Source: Candidatus Solibacter sp.
Lineage (GTDB): Bacteria; Acidobacteriota; Terriglobia; Bryobacterales; Bryobacteraceae
DNA: 8,763 nucleotides
NCBI GenBank assembly: GCA_026394025.1
Contig: JAPKZC010000364.1
Coordinates: forward strand, 927-9,689
Reading direction: 5' to 3'
Each line of letters opens with the position of its first letter. Within the stretch, counting starts at the first letter, position 1. A program made the position numbers and the translations under genes. The notes below the pieces were generated by a model that made no database searches, was not told the DNA's origin, and worked only from the letters and a program-made list of their open reading frames with translations. Shown in pieces: positions 1 to 6,385 of this stretch.

Positions 1-195
1 ACTATCGCGCGTCACCGGCGCAGCGGCCTGCATCGCGAGCTGATCGCCGCGCGCCTCAATGAAGGGCTTGCCCAAGGCTGCGATCTGGCCACCGCCGCCA
101 CTCTCCCCGGCAGCGGCTCGCAGCGCAACTACGAGCGCATGGGTTTCGAGGTAGTGTACACCCGCGTCACTTTGATGGGCCAAAAGTACTGGTAA
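1..195 (+). CDS. GNAT-family N-acetyltransferase, C-terminal 64 residues (5' end outside window)
   Basis: Frame 1 is open from the first base to a TAA at 193-195 and encodes the last 64 residues of a protein. What is visible fits the C-terminal half of a GNAT fold. A basic-and-glycine turn (RHRRSGLHREL) resembles the acetyl-CoA pyrophosphate-binding loop and its following helix. It is followed by a run ending in RNYERMGFEVVYTR, which matches the usual 'N..YE+.GF' of GNAT motif B and the final strand. GNAT enzymes move an acetyl group from acetyl-CoA to an amine; the substrate cannot be told from this fragment. The codons are strongly G/C at the third position, as in the neighbours. The next gene starts 80 bases downstream on the same strand, and a promoter-like sequence lies between, so the two need not be co-transcribed. 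The family call is moderately secure and the specific function is unknown. Confidence 0.62.
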   Translation, partial: TIARHRRSGLHRELIAARLNEGLAQGCDLATAATLPGSGSQRNYERMGFEVVYTRVTLMGQKYW

Positions 196-210
196 GTCTA
201 GCAAGTTCAA

Positions 211-240
211 TTGACAGATTGGCCCTGCTTCGGTGAGAAT
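211..240 (+). promoter_or_regulatory. Candidate sigma70-type promoter for the NfrB-like glycosyltransferase
   Basis: A perfect -35 hexamer TTGACA lies at 211-216. It is followed after 18 bases by GAGAAT at 235-240, which matches the -10 consensus at four of six positions. The pair sits in the 80-base gap between the acetyltransferase stop and the GTG start at 276, which would give a leader of about 30 bases. The -10 is weak, so this is only a candidate. Confidence 0.35.
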
Positions 241-275
241 CCGAATCATACATCCCCACTCCGATATTTACGACG

Positions 276-1712
276 GTGTTAATTGAGTGGCTGGATCACT
301 GGGTTGTGGCATTCCTGCTGCCGGTCGCGGTGTGGATCGTGATCAGCGGGCTGGATGACCTGTTTATCACCCTGGTCGGGTTTGCGACCTGCCGCATCCG
401 CTTCCCATGGCCCTCGCAGACCGCTGTGCGCCGGGCGGCGGAACGGCCTATCGCCGTCTTCGTGCCGCTCTGGCGTGAGCACTCTGTCATCGGCCGCATG
501 CTGGAACATAACCTGGCGACTATCCAGTATCGGAACTACCACTTCTTCGTCGGCGTTTATCCCAACGACGTTCCCACCCTACGCGCCGTCGCGGAGCAGG
601 CGCGCCGCCACCCGCGCGTCCACATCGCCACTTGCCCGCACGATGGGCCCACCTCCAAGGGCGATTGCCTCAACTGGATCTACCAGCGCATGAAGGACTA
701 CGAGGTGCGGCACCACATGCGCTTCCGAACCTTGGTCATGCACGACGCCGAAGACCTGATCCACCCCGAGTCGCTCCGCCTGATCAACTGGTTCTCGCGG
801 CGCTACGCCATGGTGCAGGTGCCGGTGTTGCCGCTGCCCACGCCCCTCGGCGAGTGGACCCATGGGCTGTACTGCGACGAATTCGCCGAATACCAGCACA
901 AGGACATTCCCGTCCGCCAGCACTTGGGGGGCTTCCTGCCGTCGAATGGCGTGGGCACCGGGTTTGACCGGGCAGCGCTGGAACGCCTCGCCGCCATGCG
1001 CTGCGGCCGTCCCTTCGACCCCACCAGTCTCACCGAGGATTACGAGACCGGATATCTGTTGCACTCGCTCGGCTACAAGCAGATCTTCGTTCCGGTCCGC
1101 ACCGGGGCCGCCGGCCCGATGGCCACCCGCGAGTACTTCCCGCGGCACTTCCGGCCCGCCATCTCCCAACGCACGCGATGGGTCACTGGAATCGCGCTGC
1201 AAAGCTGGCAGCGCCATGGCTGGAGCGCTCCCTGGCCCCAACTCTACTGGTTCTGGCGCGACCGCAAGGGCCTGGTCGGGAATCTGCTATCGCCGGTGGC
1301 CAACCTGTTCCTCCTGTACGGCACGGCCAGCTACCTGGCCAGCCTCGGACAGCCGGCCCCTTGGCACTTCGGCAGCCACATCCCTCCCTGGGTTTCGGAC
1401 ATCTGCCGCCTCACCTTCGGCATCGCGTTGCTACAGGCCGCGGTGCGCGCCCGCTCCGGCGCGCGTATCTACGGTTGGCGATTCGCCGCGGCCGTACCCA
1501 TACGCATGCCCTGCGGGAACCTGGTAAATTTTGCCGCCACCACTAACGCGCTGTGGGAGTTCTGGAATGCGCGCAGCCAGGGCCGGGGGCTGGCCTGGCA
1601 CAAAACCGATCATATCTACCCGGTGGTGCAGCCTGCGTTGGCTGCTAACGCGGTTCGGTTCCATCCGATTGGGGATGCTTCCCCAAACGCCGTAGCAGGG
1701 GAATCCTACTGA
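276..1712 (+). CDS. NfrB-like membrane glycosyltransferase (GT2), without the C-terminal MshEN domain
   Basis: This 478-residue protein is a processive-type family 2 glycosyltransferase of the inner membrane. It resembles, from memory, the catalytic part of Escherichia coli NfrB, which builds the surface glycan used by phage N4. A hydrophobic helix (about 9-36, with SGLDDLFI) leads into the GT-A domain. That domain shows YPND at 95-98, GPTSKGDCLNW at 124-134, HDAED at 156-160 (the metal/nucleotide-sugar acidic motif), LTEDYETG at 252-259 (catalytic base region) and QRTRW at 298-302 (the QxxRW acceptor-binding motif). Two or three further membrane segments follow at about 333-357, 375-392 and 400-425, then WHKTDHIYP at 441-449. 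E. coli NfrB continues from here into a c-di-GMP-binding MshEN region; this protein stops 29 residues later. The start is GTG with no clear Shine-Dalgarno, chosen because it leaves the N-terminal helix complete. The last 68 bases overlap an opposite-strand gene. The family is secure; the sugar and partner are unknown. Confidence 0.88.
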   Translation: MLIEWLDHWVVAFLLPVAVWIVISGLDDLFITLVGFATCRIRFPWPSQTAVRRAAERPIAVFVPLWREHSVIGRMLEHNLATIQYRNYHFFVGVYPNDVPTLRAVAEQARRHPRVHIATCPHDGPTSKGDCLNWIYQRMKDYEVRHHMRFRTLVMHDAEDLIHPESLRLINWFSRRYAMVQVPVLPLPTPLGEWTHGLYCDEFAEYQHKDIPVRQHLGGFLPSNGVGTGFDRAALERLAAMRCGRPFDPTSLTEDYETGYLLHSLGYKQIFVPVRTGAAGPMATREYFPRHFRPAISQRTRWVTGIALQSWQRHGWSAPWPQLYWFWRDRKGLVGNLLSPVANLFLLYGTASYLASLGQPAPWHFGSHIPPWVSDICRLTFGIALLQAAVRARSGARIYGWRFAAAVPIRMPCGNLVNFAATTNALWEFWNARSQGRGLAWHKTDHIYPVVQPALAANAVRFHPIGDASPNAVAGESY

Positions 1713-2025
1713 TCATCCGGCTCAGCCGACTATCCCTTGGCGGCTCGGCCGCCGCCGGCACCTGGGGCGCTGGCGGGATCGGCGCCACCACCGGCGGCGG
1801 CAGCGTCTGAGTCACCACGATTTCCGGCTCCACATGCTCGAACGGCGATGGCCGCGCCTCCACAGTGGCGCGTGCCGCTCCCGCTTGCCCGGTCTTTTCC
1901 GGGATCGCTCCCGGCAGTGGGAATACCCGGTGACGCCGCAACAGGACGGCGTCGGCCGCAGTAATCGCCAGCACTCCGCCGAGTGCCGCGGGAAGAACCC
2001 ATCGTGGTATGCGCCATGACACCAT
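1645..2025 (-). CDS. Small membrane-anchored proline-rich protein of unknown function
   Basis: This 126-residue protein belongs to no family I recognise. An N-terminal stretch with basic residues and a hydrophobic helix (about 9-29) predicts a single membrane anchor. A variable linker rich in Pro, Ala and Val follows (about 55-96, with TLPPPVVAPIPPAPQVP). It ends in a short basic amphipathic tail (about 97-117, SRLSRMISRIPLLRRLGK). The start is well bounded: an in-frame TAA lies only three codons before the ATG, so no longer form exists. There is no obvious Shine-Dalgarno. Third codon positions are mostly G/C, as in real genes here. The gene lies 47 bases after the DUF4380 gene on the same strand and may be the last gene of that unit. 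Its 3' end overlaps the glycosyltransferase 3' end by 68 bases in antisense. The architecture resembles periplasm-spanning accessory proteins, but that is only a likeness in layout. Confidence 0.6.
   Translation of the reverse strand: MVSWRIPRWVLPAALGGVLAITAADAVLLRRHRVFPLPGAIPEKTGQAGAARATVEARPSPFEHVEPEIVVTQTLPPPVVAPIPPAPQVPAAAEPPRDSRLSRMISRIPLLRRLGKHPQSDGTEPR
1666..1689. repeat. Inverted repeat (hairpin) inside the convergent gene overlap
   Basis: Bases 1669-1675 (TTGGGGA) and 1680-1686 (TCCCCAA) are perfect reverse complements around a four-base loop. Two more outer pairs form (1666-1667 with 1688-1689) across one A/A mismatch. It lies where the two convergent coding regions overlap. Neither strand has a T run after it, so it lacks the form of a classic intrinsic terminator, although a hairpin here could still slow polymerase or protect 3' ends. 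Confidence 0.4.
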
Positions 2026-2072
2026 CGGCTTGAGTTACGGCAGCTTTCATGCCGATGTTTAGTTCCGCACCT

Positions 2073-2981
2073 TTACACCAGCGGTAGCACCACCGCGTCC
2101 AATTCTTCGTCGGTCCACGCACTCAGCCTGACATCGCGGTGCGCCGTCCAGCGCTCAGTGTGCGATACGCTCTCTCCTGGTGCGAGCGTGGTCAAGGGAC
2201 CCAGCGTCTCCAGTTCCAGGATGTCGGCGTTGGTAAACGTCTCGAAGGTGCAGCCGAAATCCGGGTAAGCCGCGGGGGAGGCAACCGCCTCGTAGCGTTT
2301 CACGAACAGTTCGCCGTTGAGCAGGTACGCGCCCCACGTGTGCCGGTTGTAGGTACCCAGCTTCTGCGGGTTTCGGTTGTTCGGGTCCTGGCGCAGCACA
2401 AGGTACTTGCGCGATAGCCGCCAGCGCGGATCGTCGAGATGGGTGAACGCCCACATCACCAGCGGGTTGGTGGGTTCCAGCATTTCCGGGTGGGTGCCGC
2501 GCGGCGGAAACCCGTGGATGCCCGAGCCACCCTGGGCAAACATGGTCAGAACCCAGGGCGCCACGCGGGAGGGTTCGCCGCCGGCGTTGCGCACCTGGTG
2601 GATCAACTCCACAGCAGTTCCGGTGGCTGCCATCTTGACCGTGATCTTCTTCTCCATTCCGGTGAGCGCTTCCACCGGACCGGTGCACACGATCACATCG
2701 CCCTCCACGTCGGTCGCGACGGGAGCGTTATCGGGTGCGTAGCTCTTCACGATGTCTTCAGGAGCGATCCACACGCGGTGGCCGCCTCTGGGCTGCCAAG
2801 TGGCCTCGCCCGTTTTTCCCATTTGCCCGGCGAATTCCTTGAAGAAGTTCTGCCCGCCGGCGAACCCGTAGTGCATCACGCGCGGCCCTACATCGCCCGT
2901 CACCACCAGTTCCACTTCGCCGTTGGACACCTGCCAGCTATTCGCCCAATCCTGATAGTTGATTTTTTCGATGGTTATCAT
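2073..2981 (-). CDS. DUF4380-like protein with aldose-1-epimerase (galactose mutarotase) fold
   Basis: This 302-residue cytoplasmic-looking protein has no signal peptide or membrane segment. It reads as a member of the DUF4380 group, which shares the beta-sandwich fold of aldose 1-epimerases and other carbohydrate-binding enzymes. Seen in the sequence: an early strand pattern ELVVTGDVGPRVMHYGF at 24-40, the hallmark GGHRVWIAPE at 66-75, PWVLTMFAQGG at 142-152, and a late FETFTNADILELETLGP at 246-262, which is the usual 'E.LGP' end of the fold. H68, H128 and the acidic residues near 247-258 are candidates for sugar contact, by analogy only. The gene starts 12 bases after the permease stop, and its start has no strong Shine-Dalgarno, so translation may depend on coupling. 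That linkage suggests it acts on, or senses, the solute brought in by the permease. Fold assignment is fairly secure; catalysis is unproven for this group. Confidence 0.8.
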   Translation of the reverse strand: MITIEKINYQDWANSWQVSNGEVELVVTGDVGPRVMHYGFAGGQNFFKEFAGQMGKTGEATWQPRGGHRVWIAPEDIVKSYAPDNAPVATDVEGDVIVCTGPVEALTGMEKKITVKMAATGTAVELIHQVRNAGGEPSRVAPWVLTMFAQGGSGIHGFPPRGTHPEMLEPTNPLVMWAFTHLDDPRWRLSRKYLVLRQDPNNRNPQKLGTYNRHTWGAYLLNGELFVKRYEAVASPAAYPDFGCTFETFTNADILELETLGPLTTLAPGESVSHTERWTAHRDVRLSAWTDEELDAVVLPLV

Positions 2982-2993
2982 AAGTGGCCGCCG

Positions 2994-3989
2994 TCACTGC
3001 GTCGCCGCCCCAATCAGAATCAGTCCGATGGCGTACCCGGCGAGCATAAGCCCGAGGTATTTGTTGGTTCCCGCCGGCGCCGCGCGGAACTCGCGCCAGA
3101 TGAACAGGCCCCAGATGGCCGCCACCAGAGTGGCGCCCTGTCCCAGCGCGTAGGACGCCGCTGGACCCGCCACGCTCGAAGCGATCACGTTGAAGCTCAG
3201 GGCGAGCATCCAGATGCACCCACCCAGGATGCCGATGGCGTGCAGGCGCGCGTTGCCGCGGAAATAGTCGCCATAGGTTACCTTGCCCGTGCGCATGAAA
3301 ATGGTGTTCCACAAGAAGTTGCTGGCCAGCACGCCGACGCCGAAACCCACCAGCGCAACGTAGGGAGTGAGCATGCCGGACACGATCGGCGCGGAGTTAA
3401 AGTTCGGCGAAATCGCCCGCATAAGCCACGGGTAGAAGAAGCCCATCAGTGCGCCTGCGATAGCCGAATAGATCACGCCGCGCAGCGGATTGCGCACACC
3501 GCTCTGCGGGAGACGCTTATGGGCCAGCGCGGACATGATCATGGCGAAGACGATTAGCGCCACCCCCGTGAACAGCAGTGCGGGATCGCCCTTCGGCGTT
3601 TCCACGTAGCTTGCCACCGTACCGATGACCAGTGCGAGGCCGACCCCCACCGGAAAGGCCACGCTCATTCCAGCCGCATCGATGCCCACCACCAGGAGAA
3701 TATTCGAGAGGTTGAAAAGTACCCCGCTGATCAGCGCCGGCAGGATGAAGTCCCAACTCGCCTGGTGCAGGTTCTCCGCTGTGGGGGCCCCAGCAGATCC
3801 GAAACTGCCCAACGTGTGCGCAAACACCAGGCTGAAGAGGAAAACGCCGATCGCGTAGTCCCAATAGAACAGTTGGAACGGCCACTTCTCCTTGCCCGCC
3901 AGTTTTTGCGTATTGGCCCAGGACCCCCACCCGAGCATGGTGATCACGCAGAATATGATCGCCACCGGCAGACTATTCACGACGAACAT
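2994..3989 (-). CDS. Sugar/ureide-type permease of the drug/metabolite transporter superfamily (GRP/RhaT/ureide-permease-like)
   Basis: This 331-residue integral membrane protein has about ten hydrophobic segments (roughly 7-25, 42-62, 80-101, 108-129, 137-155, 171-190, 203-228, 250-272, 276-297 and 309-328) and almost no soluble part. The first helix ends in GWGSWANTQKL (20-30), followed by FYWDYAIG (41-48). Both are typical of the branch that joins plant ureide permeases, glucose/ribose porters and RhaT-like rhamnose symporters. NILLVVGIDAAGMSVAFPVG (96-115) and the conserved IGT at 122-124 fit the same branch. Public annotations often call such proteins 'multidrug DMT transporter permease', which is probably wrong for substrate. 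It likely carries a small polar solute such as a sugar across the inner membrane. The ATG is supported by a GGAG seven bases upstream. The gene starts 59 bases after the acylase stop and precedes the DUF4380 gene by 12 bases. The substrate is not determined. Confidence 0.85.
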   Translation of the reverse strand: MFVVNSLPVAIIFCVITMLGWGSWANTQKLAGKEKWPFQLFYWDYAIGVFLFSLVFAHTLGSFGSAGAPTAENLHQASWDFILPALISGVLFNLSNILLVVGIDAAGMSVAFPVGVGLALVIGTVASYVETPKGDPALLFTGVALIVFAMIMSALAHKRLPQSGVRNPLRGVIYSAIAGALMGFFYPWLMRAISPNFNSAPIVSGMLTPYVALVGFGVGVLASNFLWNTIFMRTGKVTYGDYFRGNARLHAIGILGGCIWMLALSFNVIASSVAGPAASYALGQGATLVAAIWGLFIWREFRAAPAGTNKYLGLMLAGYAIGLILIGAATQ

Positions 3990-3996
3990 GGTTGGA

Positions 3997-4000
3997 CTCC
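3997..4000 (-). promoter_or_regulatory. Ribosome binding site of the permease gene
   Basis: GGAG on the minus strand lies seven bases before the ATG at 3989. It is one of the few clear Shine-Dalgarno sequences in the window and confirms this start. The DUF4380, proline-rich and ilvE genes lack one. Confidence 0.6.
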
Positions 4001-4004
4001 GATC

Positions 4005-4022
4005 TCTTGAGCGGGTTCAAGA
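4005..4022 (-). other. Leader hairpin upstream of the permease
   Basis: Bases 4005-4010 (TCTTGA) and 4017-4022 (TCAAGA) form a perfect six-pair stem around a six-base loop. On the minus strand it falls between the TATAAT box at 4034-4029 and the GGAG at 4000-3997. A start about seven bases after the -10 would put the hairpin at the extreme 5' end of the mRNA, where such stems can protect against decay. The stem is visible; its role is inferred. Confidence 0.3.
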
Positions 4023-4028
4023 AGGAGA

Positions 4029-4034
4029 ATTATA
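4029..4034 (-). promoter_or_regulatory. Candidate -10 box for the permease/DUF4380 unit
   Basis: A perfect TATAAT reads on the minus strand in the 59-base gap between the acylase stop and the permease ATG. In DNA this rich in G and C, a perfect hexamer in a short intergenic gap is suggestive. I see no good -35 at 16-18 bases upstream (CATCCC or similar). If active, it would let the permease and downstream genes be transcribed separately from the acylase. Confidence 0.38.
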
Positions 4035-4048
4035 TCTGGAATACACCT

Positions 4049-6226
4049 TCAGGGATGGTACTCCCGCCGCGTGTGTCCCTCGAGTTGATCGCGGTAGAAG
4101 TAGACCTCGCGCAATTCGCCCGTGCTGTAACGTTTGGCCTGATCGTTGAAGTGCGGGGATTTCGGATCGCCACTCTCGCCGCCGGCGGTCACGGCTTTCG
4201 CCCGCACGCGGTCGCCGAACTCCACTACTGCGACGAAGCTGTTGCCGCTGGTGCCATACCACTTCTTCGTCCCCGGGTAGGCTCGCGCCCCGAAAGAGGC
4301 CAGCGACCCGAACTGCGCGGAGGTGAAGCCGACGGGAATGCTCGCTCCCGAGTCGTTGAACGGCTGGACGATATCGCCGGTGAGGCGCTGGAATCGATTG
4401 ATATCGCCCCAAGGCGTCTTCCAGCTACCGAAGTCGGCGGCCAGCTTGTCGGACGCCGCCGCGAGCGATTGCAGGAGCTGCTCGGCGGGGGCCTTGGCGA
4501 TGGCGTCGTCGGGGGAAGTTCCCGAACCGCGGCCGCCTCCGCCCACGCGGCGGCGGACATCCTCTCCCCAGAAGACCGCCAGCGAAGTTGGGACACTCGT
4601 CACCGCCCAGCGCAGATCCCACGCGCGGAGGAGTGCGATCTGCGGCGCAAGTTTCACCTTCAGGGGATTGGCGGCCGGGGTCCCGTCCCAGGCTTTGATC
4701 AGGGCGGGCATCGGCTTCTCAAACCAGGTGAGGTAGCTGTCGTAGGCTGCCGCGATGAGGGAGTCCAGCGTGAAATCCTTCTTGTTCTCGAGGACGCGGA
4801 TGGCGTGCAGTCCGCGCGCGGATTCGCCGCCGCTCTCGACATAGGCGGGATAGTCCGCCTTGTTCGGGCTGCTGGGTCCGGCCGCGGACCACGGCCAGTT
4901 GTTGGTGTTGTAGAGCCAACCGCTCTTGGGGTTCAGCAACTGCGGTGTCTCCGCGACCGCATGAAGTCCCTTCCACTCCGTGGCCGGATTGCCGCCATCG
5001 ACCGGTTTGGTCCAGTCGAAGCTGGTGTCGCGTTTGGGAATGAAGTTGCCGTGGAAGTAGGCGATGTCGCCGTCGGCATCGGCGAAGATGGTGTTGTTCG
5101 ACGAATTCGCCTTCAGCTCCATGGTCTGGCGGAACGATTTGTAGTCCTTCGCCTTGGTGCGCGTGTAGGATTGCTCCAGCGCCTTGATGGGCTCCTGCAT
5201 CAGCCGGATGCTGACCCACTTGCCGTTGGTCTCACGGACGATGGGCCCGTGATGGGTGCGGTAGACGGTGAGTTTCTTTTCGGCCATCGTGTTGCCGGTG
5301 CGGTACGGCACCGCGATCTGCGCCGCCATTACCGGGCGATCTTCGTTGCCGTACTTGTAGAAGAAGCTGTCGCCCTTCTTCTGCACGGTTTCGAGATACT
5401 CATCCACCGCATCGACGCCGCTGGAGGTGTGCATCCAGCCGGTGCGTTCGTTGAACCCCTGGTAGATGAAGAACTGGCCCCAAGTCACGGCGCCATAGGC
5501 ATTCAGCCCCTGGCCGCTCACCATCTGCAACTCGGAGCGGAAGAAGAAGGACGTGTGCGGGTTGATCAGCAGCAAGGCGCGATGCGCCGCGGTGTTTGAG
5601 GGCGCGATGGCAATGCCGTTCGACCCGCCAGGCTCCGCCGGCCCGTTCTCGACAGCCTGGTGGAACGCCAGACGCACCGGATCTTTGCCATAGAACGACT
5701 GGAGTTGGTTGAGATTCACGCGCTCGATGTCGCCGCCAATGCTGCCCTCGGTGAAGGACAACGCCATCCACGGCTCGAAGCGCTGGATGACCCTCGGTTT
5801 CACTTCGGGGTGCTTGGAGAGATAGTAGTTCAGGCCGTCGGCAAAGGCGTCCATGAGTGTCTTCAACCACGCCGGACTGGTGGCGTATTGGCTCTTCAAC
5901 GCCACGGGGTCGATGAAGAGCTTCATGCGCAGGTCCTGGTAGACTCTTGACTCGCCCTCGGCCTCCGCCAGACGGCCCATGGCGTTGAGATAGTTCGTCT
6001 CGACGCGATTGAAGTCGTCCTCGGCCTGGGCGTACATCATGCCGAAGACGGCGTCGGCATCGGTTTTTCCGTAGACGTGCGCGATCCCCCAATCGTCACG
6101 GACGATGGTGACATCGCCGGCATGCTGCTTCCATCGTGCGGCTTCGGGAGCCGCGGCTGGCTGGAACGCGAGCGCGGCGGATGCGGCCGCGACCAGGAGA
6201 ACGAGTTGCTTCACGTGACGTTTCAT
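4049..6226 (-). CDS. Exported penicillin-acylase-family N-terminal nucleophile (Ntn) amidohydrolase
   Basis: This 725-residue precursor belongs to the penicillin amidase family (peptidase S45 clan), whose members hydrolyse amide bonds in beta-lactams, N-acyl-homoserine lactones or other N-acyl compounds outside the cytoplasm. Residues 1-20 form a signal peptide (basic MKRHVKQ, then a hydrophobic core). The alpha-chain region shows the family pattern WGIAHVYG (46-53) and GMMYAQAEDDF (62-72). The maturation site is GGSNG at 200-204: cleavage before Ser202 would expose the nucleophile. The beta chain contains INPHTSF (221-227), HHGPIV (325-330) and NNTIFADADGDIAY (377-390), where Asn378 lines up with the oxyanion-hole asparagine. 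A glycine-rich insert lies at about 562-569. Length is normal for the family, and all key residues are present, so the enzyme should be active. A GGAG lies 11 bases before the ATG. It is followed on the same strand by the permease. Substrate preference cannot be read from sequence. Confidence 0.93.
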   Translation of the reverse strand: MKRHVKQLVLLVAAASAALAFQPAAAPEAARWKQHAGDVTIVRDDWGIAHVYGKTDADAVFGMMYAQAEDDFNRVETNYLNAMGRLAEAEGESRVYQDLRMKLFIDPVALKSQYATSPAWLKTLMDAFADGLNYYLSKHPEVKPRVIQRFEPWMALSFTEGSIGGDIERVNLNQLQSFYGKDPVRLAFHQAVENGPAEPGGSNGIAIAPSNTAAHRALLLINPHTSFFFRSELQMVSGQGLNAYGAVTWGQFFIYQGFNERTGWMHTSSGVDAVDEYLETVQKKGDSFFYKYGNEDRPVMAAQIAVPYRTGNTMAEKKLTVYRTHHGPIVRETNGKWVSIRLMQEPIKALEQSYTRTKAKDYKSFRQTMELKANSSNNTIFADADGDIAYFHGNFIPKRDTSFDWTKPVDGGNPATEWKGLHAVAETPQLLNPKSGWLYNTNNWPWSAAGPSSPNKADYPAYVESGGESARGLHAIRVLENKKDFTLDSLIAAAYDSYLTWFEKPMPALIKAWDGTPAANPLKVKLAPQIALLRAWDLRWAVTSVPTSLAVFWGEDVRRRVGGGGRGSGTSPDDAIAKAPAEQLLQSLAAASDKLAADFGSWKTPWGDINRFQRLTGDIVQPFNDSGASIPVGFTSAQFGSLASFGARAYPGTKKWYGTSGNSFVAVVEFGDRVRAKAVTAGGESGDPKSPHFNDQAKRYSTGELREVYFYRDQLEGHTRREYHP

Positions 6227-6385
6227 GAGTTACTCTGCTCCATCTTAATTCAGGCGCGAGTCCCCGGTGGCTGATTTCGGCCAGGCCGGTGGACTGCGGC
6301 CACTGGGGTATTCGGCGAAGTCTCGGCGGTGGAACAGCTTACGCGGTGGCAAGGCGATTGCAAATGACCCGGCGGAGGTCGAAAA
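6227..6385. other. Divergent intergenic region between the acylase and PEGA-protein genes
   Basis: This 159-base gap is the largest in the window and must hold the start signals for both divergent genes. I see no convincing -35/-10 pair on either strand; the best minus-strand match is TAAGAT at about 6244-6239, four of six. An imperfect inverted repeat lies near 6285-6305 (CCGGTGG with CCACTGG). No ORF of coding character and no RNA gene was seen. Confidence 0.4.
6374..6378 (+). promoter_or_regulatory. Ribosome binding site of the PEGA-domain gene
   Basis: A full GGAGG lies seven bases before the ATG at 6386, an optimal position. It is the strongest Shine-Dalgarno in the window and argues that the short gene it precedes is real. 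Confidence 0.7.

Noticed and set aside
579..1241. A 220-codon minus-strand open frame inside the glycosyltransferase
   Set aside because: The plus strand here encodes the GT2 catalytic motifs. The opposite frame has no motif and a typical shadow composition.
1669..1686. The hairpin in the convergent overlap as a bidirectional intrinsic terminator
   Set aside because: No T run follows the stem on either strand, and it lies inside both coding regions.
1737..1964. A 75-codon plus-strand open frame after the glycosyltransferase
   Set aside because: It is Pro/Ala-rich and antisense to the better-supported membrane-anchored protein, and has no Shine-Dalgarno or recognisable motif.
2439..3557. A 372-codon plus-strand open frame across the DUF4380 and permease genes
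   Set aside because: It spans the junction of two well-supported minus-strand genes and its product is low-complexity and rich in His/Arg/Gly, as expected of an antisense shadow.
3992..5599. A 535-codon plus-strand open frame
   Set aside because: It runs antisense to the acylase, which has signal peptide, nucleophile and family motifs. The antisense product is a monotonous Val/Arg/Gly/Ala/His-rich sequence with no recognisable domain. Long antisense frames are common opposite GC-rich genes.
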